From: Aegilops tauschii subsp. strangulata
Lineage: Eukaryota > Streptophyta > Magnoliopsida > Poales > Poaceae
Assembly (NCBI RefSeq): GCF_002575655.3
Contig: NC_053036.3
Location: 195,580,788-195,644,787 of the forward strand
DNA length: 64,000 bases
Direction of reading: 5' to 3'
A model generated the notes under the pieces. It was not told the DNA's origin and did not search any database. It worked only from the letters and a program-made list of their open reading frames with translations. Of the stretch, positions 46,140 through 56,154 are shown in pieces. Every line of letters starts with the position of its first letter. Position 1 is the stretch's first letter. The translations under genes were made by a program, and so were the position numbers.

Positions 46140-47690
46140 GCTTCGACCAGGTGGGTCCCGACTGTCAGACACTTCCTTGCCTGCGAAGATGTAGCTGGTG
46201 GGCCCCAGCAGTCAGGGGGGCGAATTGTTTTTTTCCGACGCACTTCCTTGCATGCAAAGATGTAGCTGGTGGGTCCCAGCAGTCAGGGGGAAATGTTTTT
46301 TCGCGAAATACGGTGGCTCGTCCGATGGGTCCCCGCTGTCAGGTGGAGGAATAATTATTTTGCGCGTAATAAGGAGGCACTTCCTTGCTGCGGCCGTGGA
46401 CCCAGCTGTCAGCCTCTCCACGTACAGTACTCTTCCGATGGAAGTCTCCTTGACCACGTTGACCACGCCGCGCCGAGAGCACCAGGGCGATGGACGATGG
46501 AGAGGCCTAGGAAGGGGACGACGCGGAGCCGGGGAAGACGCGGCAGTGGAAGCCCGTGCGGAGAGGAGTACAAGGGTTCACTAGTTCGGCTACGCTGTGA
46601 GGCTGCCGTCGCCGCAGGGCCTGACCAGCGGTGGGAATAGTAGGGGCGGTGAGGTCTCCGCGGCAGCACAGCTGGCCACGGGAGGCAGGAGCATGTGGCA
46701 CGACCGGCACTGCTTTGGGCGACTGGAGCAAGAAGACCAGAGGTTGAAGAAGCACTACGGCCGTTGGATGGACATCGTACGATCACTGGAGCTAGAATCG
46801 TTCATATTGACTAAGTTGACAAAGCACTCCATCCCCGTCAACTTAGTAGGCCCACAAGTCAGCCACCCACCAAGGTGGGTCCCAACTAGTAGGGGGAGTA
46901 TTCATTTTTTTTTGTGTAATAAGGAGGCACTTCCGGTGGGTCCGAGCTGACAGCGGGGGGAACGTTTTTTTCATGAAATACGGTGACCCGTCCGGTGGAT
47001 CGCAGCAGTCAGGGGGGAAACATTTTTTTCGCAAAATACGGTGGCCCGTCTAGTGGGTCCCTGCTGTTAGGTGGAGGAATCATTATTTTCTGCGTAATAA
47101 GGATGCACTTCCTTGCTGCGGCTGTGGACCCTGCTGTCAGCCTCTCCACGTACAATACACTTCCGATGGAAGTCGTTCCTTGACCACGTTGACCACGCCG
47201 CGTTCCGTTGCATGCATGCGTCCATGGGCGTGGTGCCTCCCCACTGTCAGCCCCTCACGTACAGTCATCTTCCGATGACTCTCGGTTGTTGACCACACCG
47301 TGCCGAGCGCACCAAAGGCCGGTGGACGACGGCGAGGCCCTAGACTGGAACGACCCGGAGATGGGGAAGACGGGGCAGTGGAGTCGCAGATGGAGAGGAG
47401 TGGGAAACTTGACTGGTTCGGGTGTGCGGCAGCACAGCCGCGGTGCCACCCACGGGAGACAGGAGCAAGAACAGAGGTTGAAGAAGGAGCACGGCTGTTG
47501 GATTAACATCCAACGGTCCAGCTGCTAGAATCATTTGTTGATTAAGTTGACAAAGCCCTGCGTACTCGTCCGCTTAGTAGGCCCACAAGTCAGCCACCAA
47601 ATCTGACGGGTCCCAACTGTCAACGGGAGGAATAATTTTTTTCGCATAACAAGGAGGCACTTCCTTTCGTGCAAAGATACAGCCGGTGGG
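46140..47690. repeat. Large duplicated GC-rich segments of the CACTA interior
   Basis: A block with ggtgggtcccagcagtcagg, aatacggtggc, gtaataaggaggcacttcct, gtcagcctctccacgtac and ttgaccacgttgaccacgcc occurs at about 46140-46480 and again at about 46960-47210, with further partial copies to 47690. No supported protein. Confidence 0.7.
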
Positions 47691-50600
47691 TGATGACCCA
47701 CAAGTATAGGGGATCTATCCTAGTGTAACACCCCGGATGTAACTTTCCATATTTGTAACTCCAACTCTTGCCATTTTCGGCTATGTGTTATGATATTCCC
47801 TCCGTGGTCGGGTTTTGTTTTCCGTGTTGCATTTTGTTCATGTCATGCATTTCATATCATGTCATCATGTGCATCGTTTTTGCATACGTGTTCGTCTCAT
47901 GTATCCGAGCATTTTCCCCGTTGTCCATTTTGCAATCCGGCACTCCCACCTCCTCCGGCGCACCCCTCTTGTTTTCCTTTCGTGAGCGGGTGTTGAACGT
48001 TCTCGGAATGGACCGAGTCTTGTCAAGTGGCCTTGGTATACCACCGATAGACCACCTGTCAAGTTTCGTGCCATTTGGAGGTCGTTTGGTACTCCAACGG
48101 TTAACCGGGTAACCGCAAAGTCCTTTTGTGTGTTGCAGAAAAACCCTCCTCCAACAGCCCAAAACCCCTCTAAGCCACCGCCTTGCTCTCGGTCGTTCGA
48201 TCACGATCGCGTGGGCGAAAACCGCACCCCGTTTGGACTCTCCTAACTCCCTCTGCCTATATATTTGCACCTCCCCCCGAAATTTCGCGGATGAACCCTA
48301 GCCTCCTTCCACCTCGCGCCACCGGACAAAATCCTCCCCGCCCGGACATGTCCGCCCGTCAACTGTGCCGCCGCGCCCGGCGAATCATGTCGCGCCACGT
48401 CACCCTGCCGCCGTCTCCACCGCGCCAGGCCCGCCAGGCCCGGATCGGACCCGCGGGGCCCATCCCACCGCCGCCGCGACCCGCGGGCGCCGCCCCGCGC
48501 GCCTCCTCCCTCCGTCGCCGCGCCACCGCCGCCTCCCGCGTCGCCTCGCCGCGCCGGCGTCCGCTCTCCGGTGAGCTCGCCCGCCGCCGCCGCCGCATCA
48601 ACCAGCCTCCCGCCGCGGTTGCCGCCCCCGCGCGCCGGCGCCTCCCTCCCCATCCGGCGCTCCTCCTCGCCCTCTCCCTCCGGCCGCCGCCCGAATGTCT
48701 CCTCTCCCCCAGCGCCCCGAACTCTGGCGGCCCGAGCTCAAGGCCCGATCCAGATCTCACACCAAGGATTGACTTTCTCCCCCTCTCGATTTTCCCTAAG
48801 TCCCGAATATTTTACATTCCGTTGCATACTTTGACGCATCATAACTCTCTGCATATAGCTCCGTTTCATGCGTGTAATATATCGAAATGTTCGTCTCGAG
48901 ATGCTCTTCATTTTGTTCCATTTCACCATATTCATTTGAGTCCATCTTGATGCCCAAATCTCTGATGCAAGAGTGCTAGTTGCTGTTATCTGCTGTTACT
49001 TATCGGAACTTGAGGATTTGTTATTTGTGTTGCATTTATTGTGTGCATCTTATGGGCATGAGCTCTACATGTGTTTTGATGTATGCCATGCCATCTTTAC
49101 AGAGGTGTATGCCATGTATTTTCGTGATCTCTGTGGTGACTAGCACAAGCATGCAAACTAGGCTCCGTGATGTTTCTGTTTTCAGGGACTTGCAGGCAAG
49201 ATGACCATACCCTCGAAATCACTTCTATCTTTGCTTTGCTAGTTGATTGCTCTATTGCTATGCTACGCTACCTACCACTTGCTATATCATGCCTCCCATA
49301 TTGCCATGTCAAGCCTCTAACCATCCTTTCCTAGCAAACCGTTGTTTGGCTAAGTTACCGCTTTTGCTCAGCCCCTCTTATAGCGTTGCTAGTTGCAGGT
49401 GAAGATGAAGTTTGTTCCATGTTGGAACATGGATATTGTTGGGATATCACAATATCTCTTATTTAATTAATGCATCTATATACTTGGTAAAGGGTGGAAG
49501 GCTCGGCCTTATGCCTGGTGTTTTGTTTCCACTCTTGCCGCCCTAGTTTCCGTCATACCGATGTTATGTTCCTTGATTTTGCATTCCTTACGCGGTTGGG
49601 TGATTTATGGGACCCCCTTGACAGTTCGCTTTGAATAAAACTCCTCCATCAAGGCCCAACCTTGGTTTTTACCATTTGACTACCTAAGCCTTTTTCCCTT
49701 GGGTTCTGCAGACTCAAGGGTCGTCTTTATTTTAAACCCCGGGCCAGTGTTCCTCTGAGTGCTGGTCCAAACTAGAGCCACTTGCAGCGCCACCTTGGGG
49801 AAACTCGAGGATTCGTTTTAGTTGTATGTAGTGTTCATCCGGTGTGCCCTGAGAACGAGATATGTGCAGCTCCTATCGGGTTTTGTCGGCACATTCGGGC
49901 GGCTTTGCTGGTCTTGTTTTACCATTGTCGAAATGTCTTGTAAACCGGGATTCCGAGGCTGATCGGGTCTTCCTGGGAGAAGGTTTATCCTTCGTTGACC
50001 GTGAGAGCTTATAATGGGCTAAGTTGGGACACCCCTGTAGGGTATTATTTTTCGAAAGCCGTGCCCGCGGTTATGCGGCAGATGGGAATTTGTTAATATC
50101 CGGTTGTAGAGAACTTGACACTTGACTTAATTAAAATACATCAACCGCGTGTGTAGCCGTGATGGTCTCTTTTCGGCGGAGTCCGGGAAGTGAACACGGT
50201 TTCTGGGTTATGTTTGACGTAAGTAGGAGTTCAGGATCACTTCTTGATCATTGATAGCTTCACGAACGTTCCGTTGCTTCTCTTCTCGCTCTCATTTGCG
50301 TATGTTAGCCACCTTATATGCTTAGTGCTTGCTACAGCTCCACCTCATTATCCCATCCTTTCCTATAAGCTTAAATAGTCTTGATCTCGCGGGTGTGAGA
50401 TTGCTGAGTCCTCGTGACTCACAGATACTTCCAAAACAGTTGCAGGTGCCGACGATGACAGTGCAGGTGACGCAGCTGAGCTCAAGAGGGAGCTCGATGA
50501 AGATCTTGTCCGTTGTGTTGTTTCTTTTCTTGCTGATCAGTAGTGGAGCCTAGTTGGGACGATCAGGGATCTAGCAGTTGGGTTGTCTTCTTTTCTTTTG

Positions 50601-52308
50601 GTTTCGTAGTCGGACCTGTGTGTGTACTCTGAATGATGTATGTTTTATTTATGCATTGTGTGAAGTGGCGATTGTAAGCCAACTCTTTATCCCTTTCTTG
50701 TTCATTACATGGGATTGTGTGAAGATGACCCTTCTTGCGACAAAACCACAATGCGGTTATGCCTCTAAGTCGTGCCTCGACACGTGAGAGATATAGCCGC
50801 ATCGTGGGCGTTACACGTAGTCCTTTTGATAAGTAAGAGTGTCAAACCCAACAAGGAGCAGAAGGAAATGATAAGCGGTTTTCAGCAAGGTATTCTCTGC
50901 AAGCACTGAAATTATAAGTAACAGATAGTTTTGTGATAAGATAATTTGTAACGAGCAACAAGTAACAAAAGTAAATAAAGTGCAGCAAGGTGGCCCAATC
51001 CTTTTTGTAGCAAAGGACAAGCCTGGACAAACTCTTATATAGAGAAAAGCTCTCCCGAGGACACATGGGAATTATCGTCAAGCTAGTTTTCATCACGTTC
51101 ATATGATTTGTGTTCGGTACTTTGATAATTTGATATGTGGGTGGACCGGTGCTTGGGTGCTGTTCTTACTTGAACAAGCATCCCACTTATGATTAACCCC
51201 TATTGCAAGCATCCGCAACTACAACAAAAGTATTAAGGTAAACCTAACCATAGCATGAAACAAGTGGATCCAAATCAGCCCCTTACGAAGCAACGCATAA
51301 ACTAGGGTTTAAGCTTCTGTCACTCTAGCAACCCATCATCTACTTATTACTTCCCAATGCCTTCCTCAAGGCCCAAATAATGGTGAAGTGTCATGTAGTC
51401 GACGTTCACATAACACCACTAGAGGATAGACAACATACAACTCATCAAAATATCGAACGAATACCAAATTCACATGACTACTAATAGCAAGACTTCTCCC
51501 ATGTCCTCAGGAACAAACGTAACTACTCACAAAGCATATTCATGTTCATGATCAGAGGAGTATTAATATGCATAAAGGATCTGAACATATGATCTTCCAC
51601 CAAATAAACCAACTAGCATCAACTACAAGGAGTAATCAACACTACTAGCAACCTACAGGTACCAATCCCGGACTTGGAGACAAGAATTGGATACAAGAGA
51701 TGAACTAGGGTTTGAGAGGAGATGGTGCTGGTGAAGATGTTGATGGAGATTGTCCTCTCCCGATGAGAGGAGCGTTGGTGATGACGATGGCGATGATTTC
51801 CCCCTCCCGGAGGGAAGTGTCCCCGGCAGAATAGCTCTGCCGGAGCCCTAGATTGGTTCCGCCAAGGTTCCGCCTCGTGGCGGCGGAGTCTCGTCCTGAA
51901 AGCTTGCTTATGATTTTTCTTCGGATGAAAGACTTCATATAGCAGAAGATGGGCACCGGATGGCCAACAGGGGGCCCACGAGGCAGGGGGCGCGCCCAGG
52001 GGGGTAGGGCGCGCCCCCACCCTCGTGGACAGGTGGAGGCCCCCCTGACGTATTTCTTTCGCTCAGTATTTTTTATTATTTCCAAAAATAACTTTCGTGG
52101 AGTTTCAGGACTTTTGGAGTTGTGCAGAATAGGTCTCTAATATTTGCTCCTTTTCCAGCCCAGAATTCCAGCTGCCGGCATTCTCCCTCCTTATGTAAAC
52201 CTTGTAAAATAAGAGAGAATAGGCATAAGTATTGTGACATAATGTGTAATAACAGCCCATAATGCAATAAATATCAATATAAAAGCATGATGCAAAATGG
52301 ACGTATCA
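47691..52308 (-). repeat. 3' LTR of element D, interrupted by LTR B
   Basis: About 1.52 kb without the insertion. The minus strand begins TGATACGTCCATTTTGC and ends at the complement of tgatgacccacaagtatagg. It contains a GC-rich hairpin (51973-52035) with two ggcgcgcc sites. Confidence 0.85.
47724..50815 (+). mobile_element. LTR B: 3.1-kb solo LTR
   Basis: Starts TGTAACACCCCGG, ends GGGCGTTACA. Flanks are cctag (47719-47723) and cgtag (50816-50820), a duplication with one difference. It is homologous to LTR A and has a TATA box (ctatatattt, 48257-48266) with a GC-rich leader (48270-48760). No internal region is attached. The intervening D LTR reads through cleanly when it is removed. Confidence 0.85.
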
Positions 52309-52309
52309 A

Positions 52310-52322
52310 CTCCCCCAAGCTT
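52310..52322 (-). promoter_or_regulatory. Polypurine tract of element D
   Basis: ctcccccaagctt on the plus strand is aagcttgggggag on the minus strand, one base inside the LTR edge. It primes plus-strand synthesis. An identical 13-mer occurs at 53825-53837. Confidence 0.85.
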
Positions 52323-53824
52323 AGACCTCGCTTGTCCTCAAGCGGAAGCCGATAACGATAAATATGTCCACATGTTTAGAGGTAGAGGTGTCGATAAAAT
52401 AAAATACGGACATGAGGGCATCATGATTATTCTCATAACAACAACATATATGGATATTGTCATATGAATTCTTATGCTCAAGTAATAATCTGTTCACAAT
52501 GCAAAGTACGAATCAGAAACTTTATTGAGAACTAACAAACTATAATCTCAGTCATTGAGGCAATTGCAATTTATCATAACATCAGAAAGAGTCTATGTCA
52601 GAGCTTTCTAGCAAGTCCACATACTCAACTATCATTTAGTCTTTCATAATTGCTAACACTCACGCAATACTTGTGGTTACGGAGTTTTAACCGGACACAG
52701 AGAAAGATAGGGGCTTATAGTTTCGCCTCCCAACCTTTTACCTCAAGGGTAATGTCAACAATAATAGTTCATGCTAACCCACATCCAATTAGATATATAT
52801 ATATCAGGATCTTTCCAACATCCTGTGCTTGCCAGAGGATAAAATGTAAAAAGGAAAGGTGAAGATCACCATGACTCTTGCATAAGGTAGAAAATAATAA
52901 TAAAAGATAGGCCCTTCGCAGAGGGAAGCAGAGGTTGCCATGCGCTTTCAAGGTTGGATGCACAAAATCTTAATGCGAAAAACGTCACTTTATATTGCCA
53001 CTTGTGATATGAACCTTTATTATGCAGTCCGTCGCTTTTATTTCTTCCACATCACAAGATCGTATAAAGCTTATTTCTTCCACACCAATCAATCGTACAT
53101 ATTTAGAGAGCAATTTTTATTGCTTGCACCGATGGCAACTTACTTGAAGGATCTTACTCAATCCATAGGTAGATATGGTGGACTCTCATGGCAAAACTAG
53201 TTTAAGGGTATTCGGAAGCACAAGTAGTATCTCTACTTGGTGCAAAGAATTTGGCTAGCATGAGGGGGAAAGGCAAGCTCAACATGTTGGATGATCCATG
53301 ACAATATACTTTATCTCAGATATAAGAAAACATAACCCATTACGTTGTCTTCCTTGTCCAACATCAACTCTTTAGCATGTCATATTTTAATGAGTGCTCA
53401 CAATCATAAAAGATGTCCAAGATAGTATATTTATATGTGAAACCTCTCTTTCTTTATTACTTCCTATTAATTGCAACGATGACCAAAGCTATGTTTGTCA
53501 ACTCTCAACAATTTTTAATCATCATACTCTTTCTATGTGAAGTCATTACTCTCCATAAGATCAATATGATCTCTTTGTTTCTTTTTATTCTTTTTCTTTT
53601 CTTTTATTCACTCAAGATCATAGCAAGATAATCAAGCCCTTGACTCAACACTAATCTTTCTTATATATAGCTCACGGACTCGATTACATAAAAAAGATCA
53701 TAAAGCAAAACTCAAAACTAGATCATACCAAAACTTTATTCTACTAGATCAAGATACTACTTAATAGGATCAAACTAAGAAAAAGGTAAAGAAAGGAGAT
53801 GTGGTTGATACGATACCGGGGCAC
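52323..53824. other. Non-coding region between ORF3 and the 3' LTR of element D
   Basis: 1.5 kb of A/T-rich sequence, no frame of note. It lies between the two copies of the polypurine 13-mer. Confidence 0.6.
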
Positions 53825-53849
53825 CTCCCCCAAGCTTGGCAGTTGCCAA
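53825..53849 (-). repeat. Second polypurine-tract copy joined to a small hairpin
   Basis: The 13-mer ctcccccaagctt (53825-53837), the same as at the LTR, overlaps the palindrome cttggca-gt-tgccaag (53834-53849). It lies just downstream of the extra ORF in element sense and 1.5 kb before the LTR. Confidence 0.6.
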
Positions 53850-53872
53850 GGGGAGTGCCCATACCCATGTGA

Positions 53873-54385
53873 TTATATCTCCTTTGCTGGTGAAGGGATT
53901 GTTGATGGTGTAGGCATGTCGTCCATCTTCCAAGGCATAGGCTCACCATCATAGAAAGATGATTGAGTCTCCGGGATCCTTAAATCTGCAGCCAAACTCA
54001 TCCTTTTGAATCTATATTCATACTCACAGTTTTGGTTTTGCAAGTCATAGATTTGGGCTTGGAGGTGCTCGATTTTCTCATGGAGCTTGAAGATGGCCTC
54101 CCCAATGTCCTTGGCATCCAGCTTGTGGTTGTTGGTGAACTCCGTGATCATTATGTGATTGGAGTCAAGTCCACGCTCCACCATCTCCTGGCACTTGAAA
54201 ACTTGTTGCTCCATTGCTTCAAGCCTTGTCTCCACGCTTCCGGTCCTCCATGGTCCCTCAACATCGCGGATGTGCAGCAACCCATCACGCATCTCAATGG
54301 TTTGAGGGTGTTGCAGCACCTCCGTGAGGTAGGGGTTGATGACCTTCTCGAAGAACTTGTCCTTGGGGGCGCTTGGAGACGTCAT
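53873..54385 (-). CDS. Element D extra 3' ORF: coiled-coil protein of unknown function
   Basis: 170 codons, uninterrupted, start MTSPSAPKDKFFEKVINPYL at 54385. The N-terminal third (EVLQHPQTIEMRDGLLHIRD) is mixed. The middle (about residues 50-125) is a predicted coiled coil with segments such as VETRLEAMEQQVFKCQEMV and IFKLHEKIEHLQAQIYDLQN. The tail is Pro/Ser-rich. There is no signal peptide or membrane segment, so although it sits after integrase, where many Athila elements have an env-like ORF, it does not look like an envelope protein. It is the only intact frame in element D, while the integrase beside it is broken. It could bind Gag or nucleic acid; this is a guess. Confidence 0.6.
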   Translation of the reverse strand: MTSPSAPKDKFFEKVINPYLTEVLQHPQTIEMRDGLLHIRDVEGPWRTGSVETRLEAMEQQVFKCQEMVERGLDSNHIMITEFTNNHKLDAKDIGEAIFKLHEKIEHLQAQIYDLQNQNCEYEYRFKRMSLAADLRIPETQSSFYDGEPMPWKMDDMPTPSTIPSPAKEI

Positions 54386-54801
54386 GATGATCTAGATCTG
54401 TCAGAGAAACAGCTCGAAACAAGAACAGAGGATAATTGCATGATACGGTGGTCAAAACCTTCGGGAGAATATATAATGAATTTTTACCGACCAAAATACG
54501 TAACGTGCAAGAAAACAGAGTCCGAAGAGCGCACGAGGTGTCCACAAGGCAGGGGGCGCGCCCAGGGGGGTAGGGCGCGCCCTCCACCCTCGTGAAGGCC
54601 TCGTGTCCTTCCCGGACTGCTTCTTATTTTTCTATTTTTCTAAATATTCCAAAATGGAGAAAAATTGCCATTAGAACTGTTTTGGAGTCGGTTTACTTAC
54701 CGTACCACATACCTATTCCTTTTCGGAGTCTGAAACGTTCCGGAAAGTGTCCCTTATGTATTCCTCCGGGGTTACGGTTTCAATAACATTGGTTTCAACA
54801 T
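54386..54801. other. Spacer between integrase and extra ORF in element D
   Basis: Contains at 54533-54592 a GC-rich hairpin (cacaaggcagggggcgcgcc ... agggcgcgccctccaccctc) closely similar to the one in the D LTR at 51973-52035. Otherwise no feature. Confidence 0.6.
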
Positions 54802-56154
54802 TTATAGATTACCTGAGATATAGTGTTTGATTCTTTGACCGTTCACCACCTTCGGATTTGTGCCTTTGAAGTTGTTGATTTTTATGGCACCGGAACGATA
54901 GACCTCCTTGATAACGTAAGGACCTTCCCATTTAGAGAGAAGTTTTCCTGCAAAAAATCTTAAACGAGAGTTGTATAGCAATACATAATCACCTACATTA
55001 AACTCACGCTTTTGTATTCTTTTGTCATGCCATCTTTTAACTTTTTCTTTAAACAATTTGGCATTCTCATAGGCTTGGGTTCTCCATTCATCAAGTGAGC
55101 TAATGTCAAATAACCTCTTCTCACCGGCAAGTTTGAAATCATAGTTGAGCTCTTTAATAGCCCAATAAGCCTTATGTTCTAGTTCGAGAGGTAAGTGACA
55201 TGCTTTTCCATAAACCATTTTATACGGAGACATACCCATAGGATTTTTATATGCAGTTCTATAGGCCCATAATGCATCATCAAGTTTCTTGGACCAATTC
55301 TTTCTAGATCTATTGACAGTCTTTTGCAAAATTAATTTTAGCTCTCTATTACTCAATTATACTTGACCACTAGACTGCGGGTGATAAGGAGATGCAATTC
55401 TATGATTAACATCATATTTAGCAAGCATTTTACGGAAAGCACCATGAATAAAATGTGAACCACCATCAGTCATTAAATATCTAGGGACTCCAAACCTCGG
55501 AAAAATAACTTCTTTAAGCATTTTAATAGAAGTGTTATGATCAACACTACTAGTTGGAATAGCTTCTACCCACTTAGTAACGTAATCAACAGCGACTAAA
55601 ACATGTGTGTAACCATTAGAGGCAGGAAAAGGTCCCATATAATCGAAGCCCCAAACATCAAATGGTTCAATAACGAGTGAATAATTCATAGGCATTTCTT
55701 GGCGTCTACTAATATTACCAATTCTTTGACAGTCATCACACGATAAGACAAACTTACGGGCATCCCTGAAGAGAGTAGGCCAATAAAAACTGGATTGCAA
55801 TACCTTATGTGCAGTTCTATCTCCAGCGTGGTGTCCTCCATAAGCCTCAGAGTGACACTTGCGTAGGATCTGTTCCTGTTCATGCTCAGGTACACAACGT
55901 CTAATAACGCCATCTACTCCTTCTTTATAAAGATATGGGTCATCCCAAAAGTAATGTCTCAAGTCATAGAAAAACTTTTTCTTTTGCTGGTATGTGAAAC
56001 TAGGTGGTATAAATTTAGCAACAATATAATTAGCATAATCAGCATACCATGGAGCAGTACGAGAAGTATATATGACATTTAATTGTTCATCAGGAAAGCT
56101 ATCATCAATAGGTAGTGGGTCATCAAGAACATTCTCTAGCCTAGACAAGTTAGG
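54802..56154 (-). pseudogene. Gypsy (Athila-like) integrase with a stop at the catalytic Glu position
   Basis: Minus strand; 263 codons, TAA (55359-55357), then 184 codons in the same phase. HHCC zinc region (H99/H106, C137, C140), D169 in WGFDYMGPF, D228 in YLMTDGGSHF. The stop is codon 264, exactly 36 after D228, where the D,D-35-E glutamate belongs (it follows HPQSSGQV, the usual lead-in). The C-terminal part carries WAYRTAYKNPMGMSPYKMVY, VGDYVLLYNSRL and KLLSKWEGPYVI, the usual gypsy integrase tail. No chromodomain. The upstream end is cut by element E. Confidence 0.88.

Larger units (their letters stand above)
44632..47690. mobile_element. CACTA transposon, one terminal part
   Basis: Begins cactacaaaaaa at 44632 directly against copia RT sequence, then phrases typical of Triticeae CACTA ends (gacattttgggccg, ttctatgacaaaaaatcatgac, catgacgg). 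Inward lie arrays of short repeats, as required for binding of the En/Spm-type accessory protein at subterminal sites. The second terminus (...tttgtagtg) is not found: the element is entered at 47691 by element D and presumably continues beyond the window. No transposase frame in this part. Confidence 0.8.
47691..56154 (-). mobile_element. Element D: Athila-like Ty3-gypsy retrotransposon, 3' half
   Basis: 3' LTR at 47691-52308 (containing solo LTR B), polypurine tract 52310-52322, an extra ORF (53873-54385), and integrase (54802-56148), all on the minus strand. At 56154 the sequence is broken by element E; upstream gag and RT must lie beyond the window. Residues before integrase (SRLENVLDDPLPIDDSFPDE) are of the type found between RNase H and integrase in Athila-lineage elements. 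Confidence 0.85.

Noticed and set aside
48183..48950. 255-codon frame in LTR B
   Set aside because: Pro/Arg-rich chance frame in the GC-rich leader with an equally long frame on the opposite strand.
47724..50815. LTR B as a DNA transposon because its ends are inverted (tgtaac/gttaca)
   Set aside because: The inversion is short, as in many LTRs; 5-bp duplication, TATA box and homology to LTR A fit a solo LTR better.
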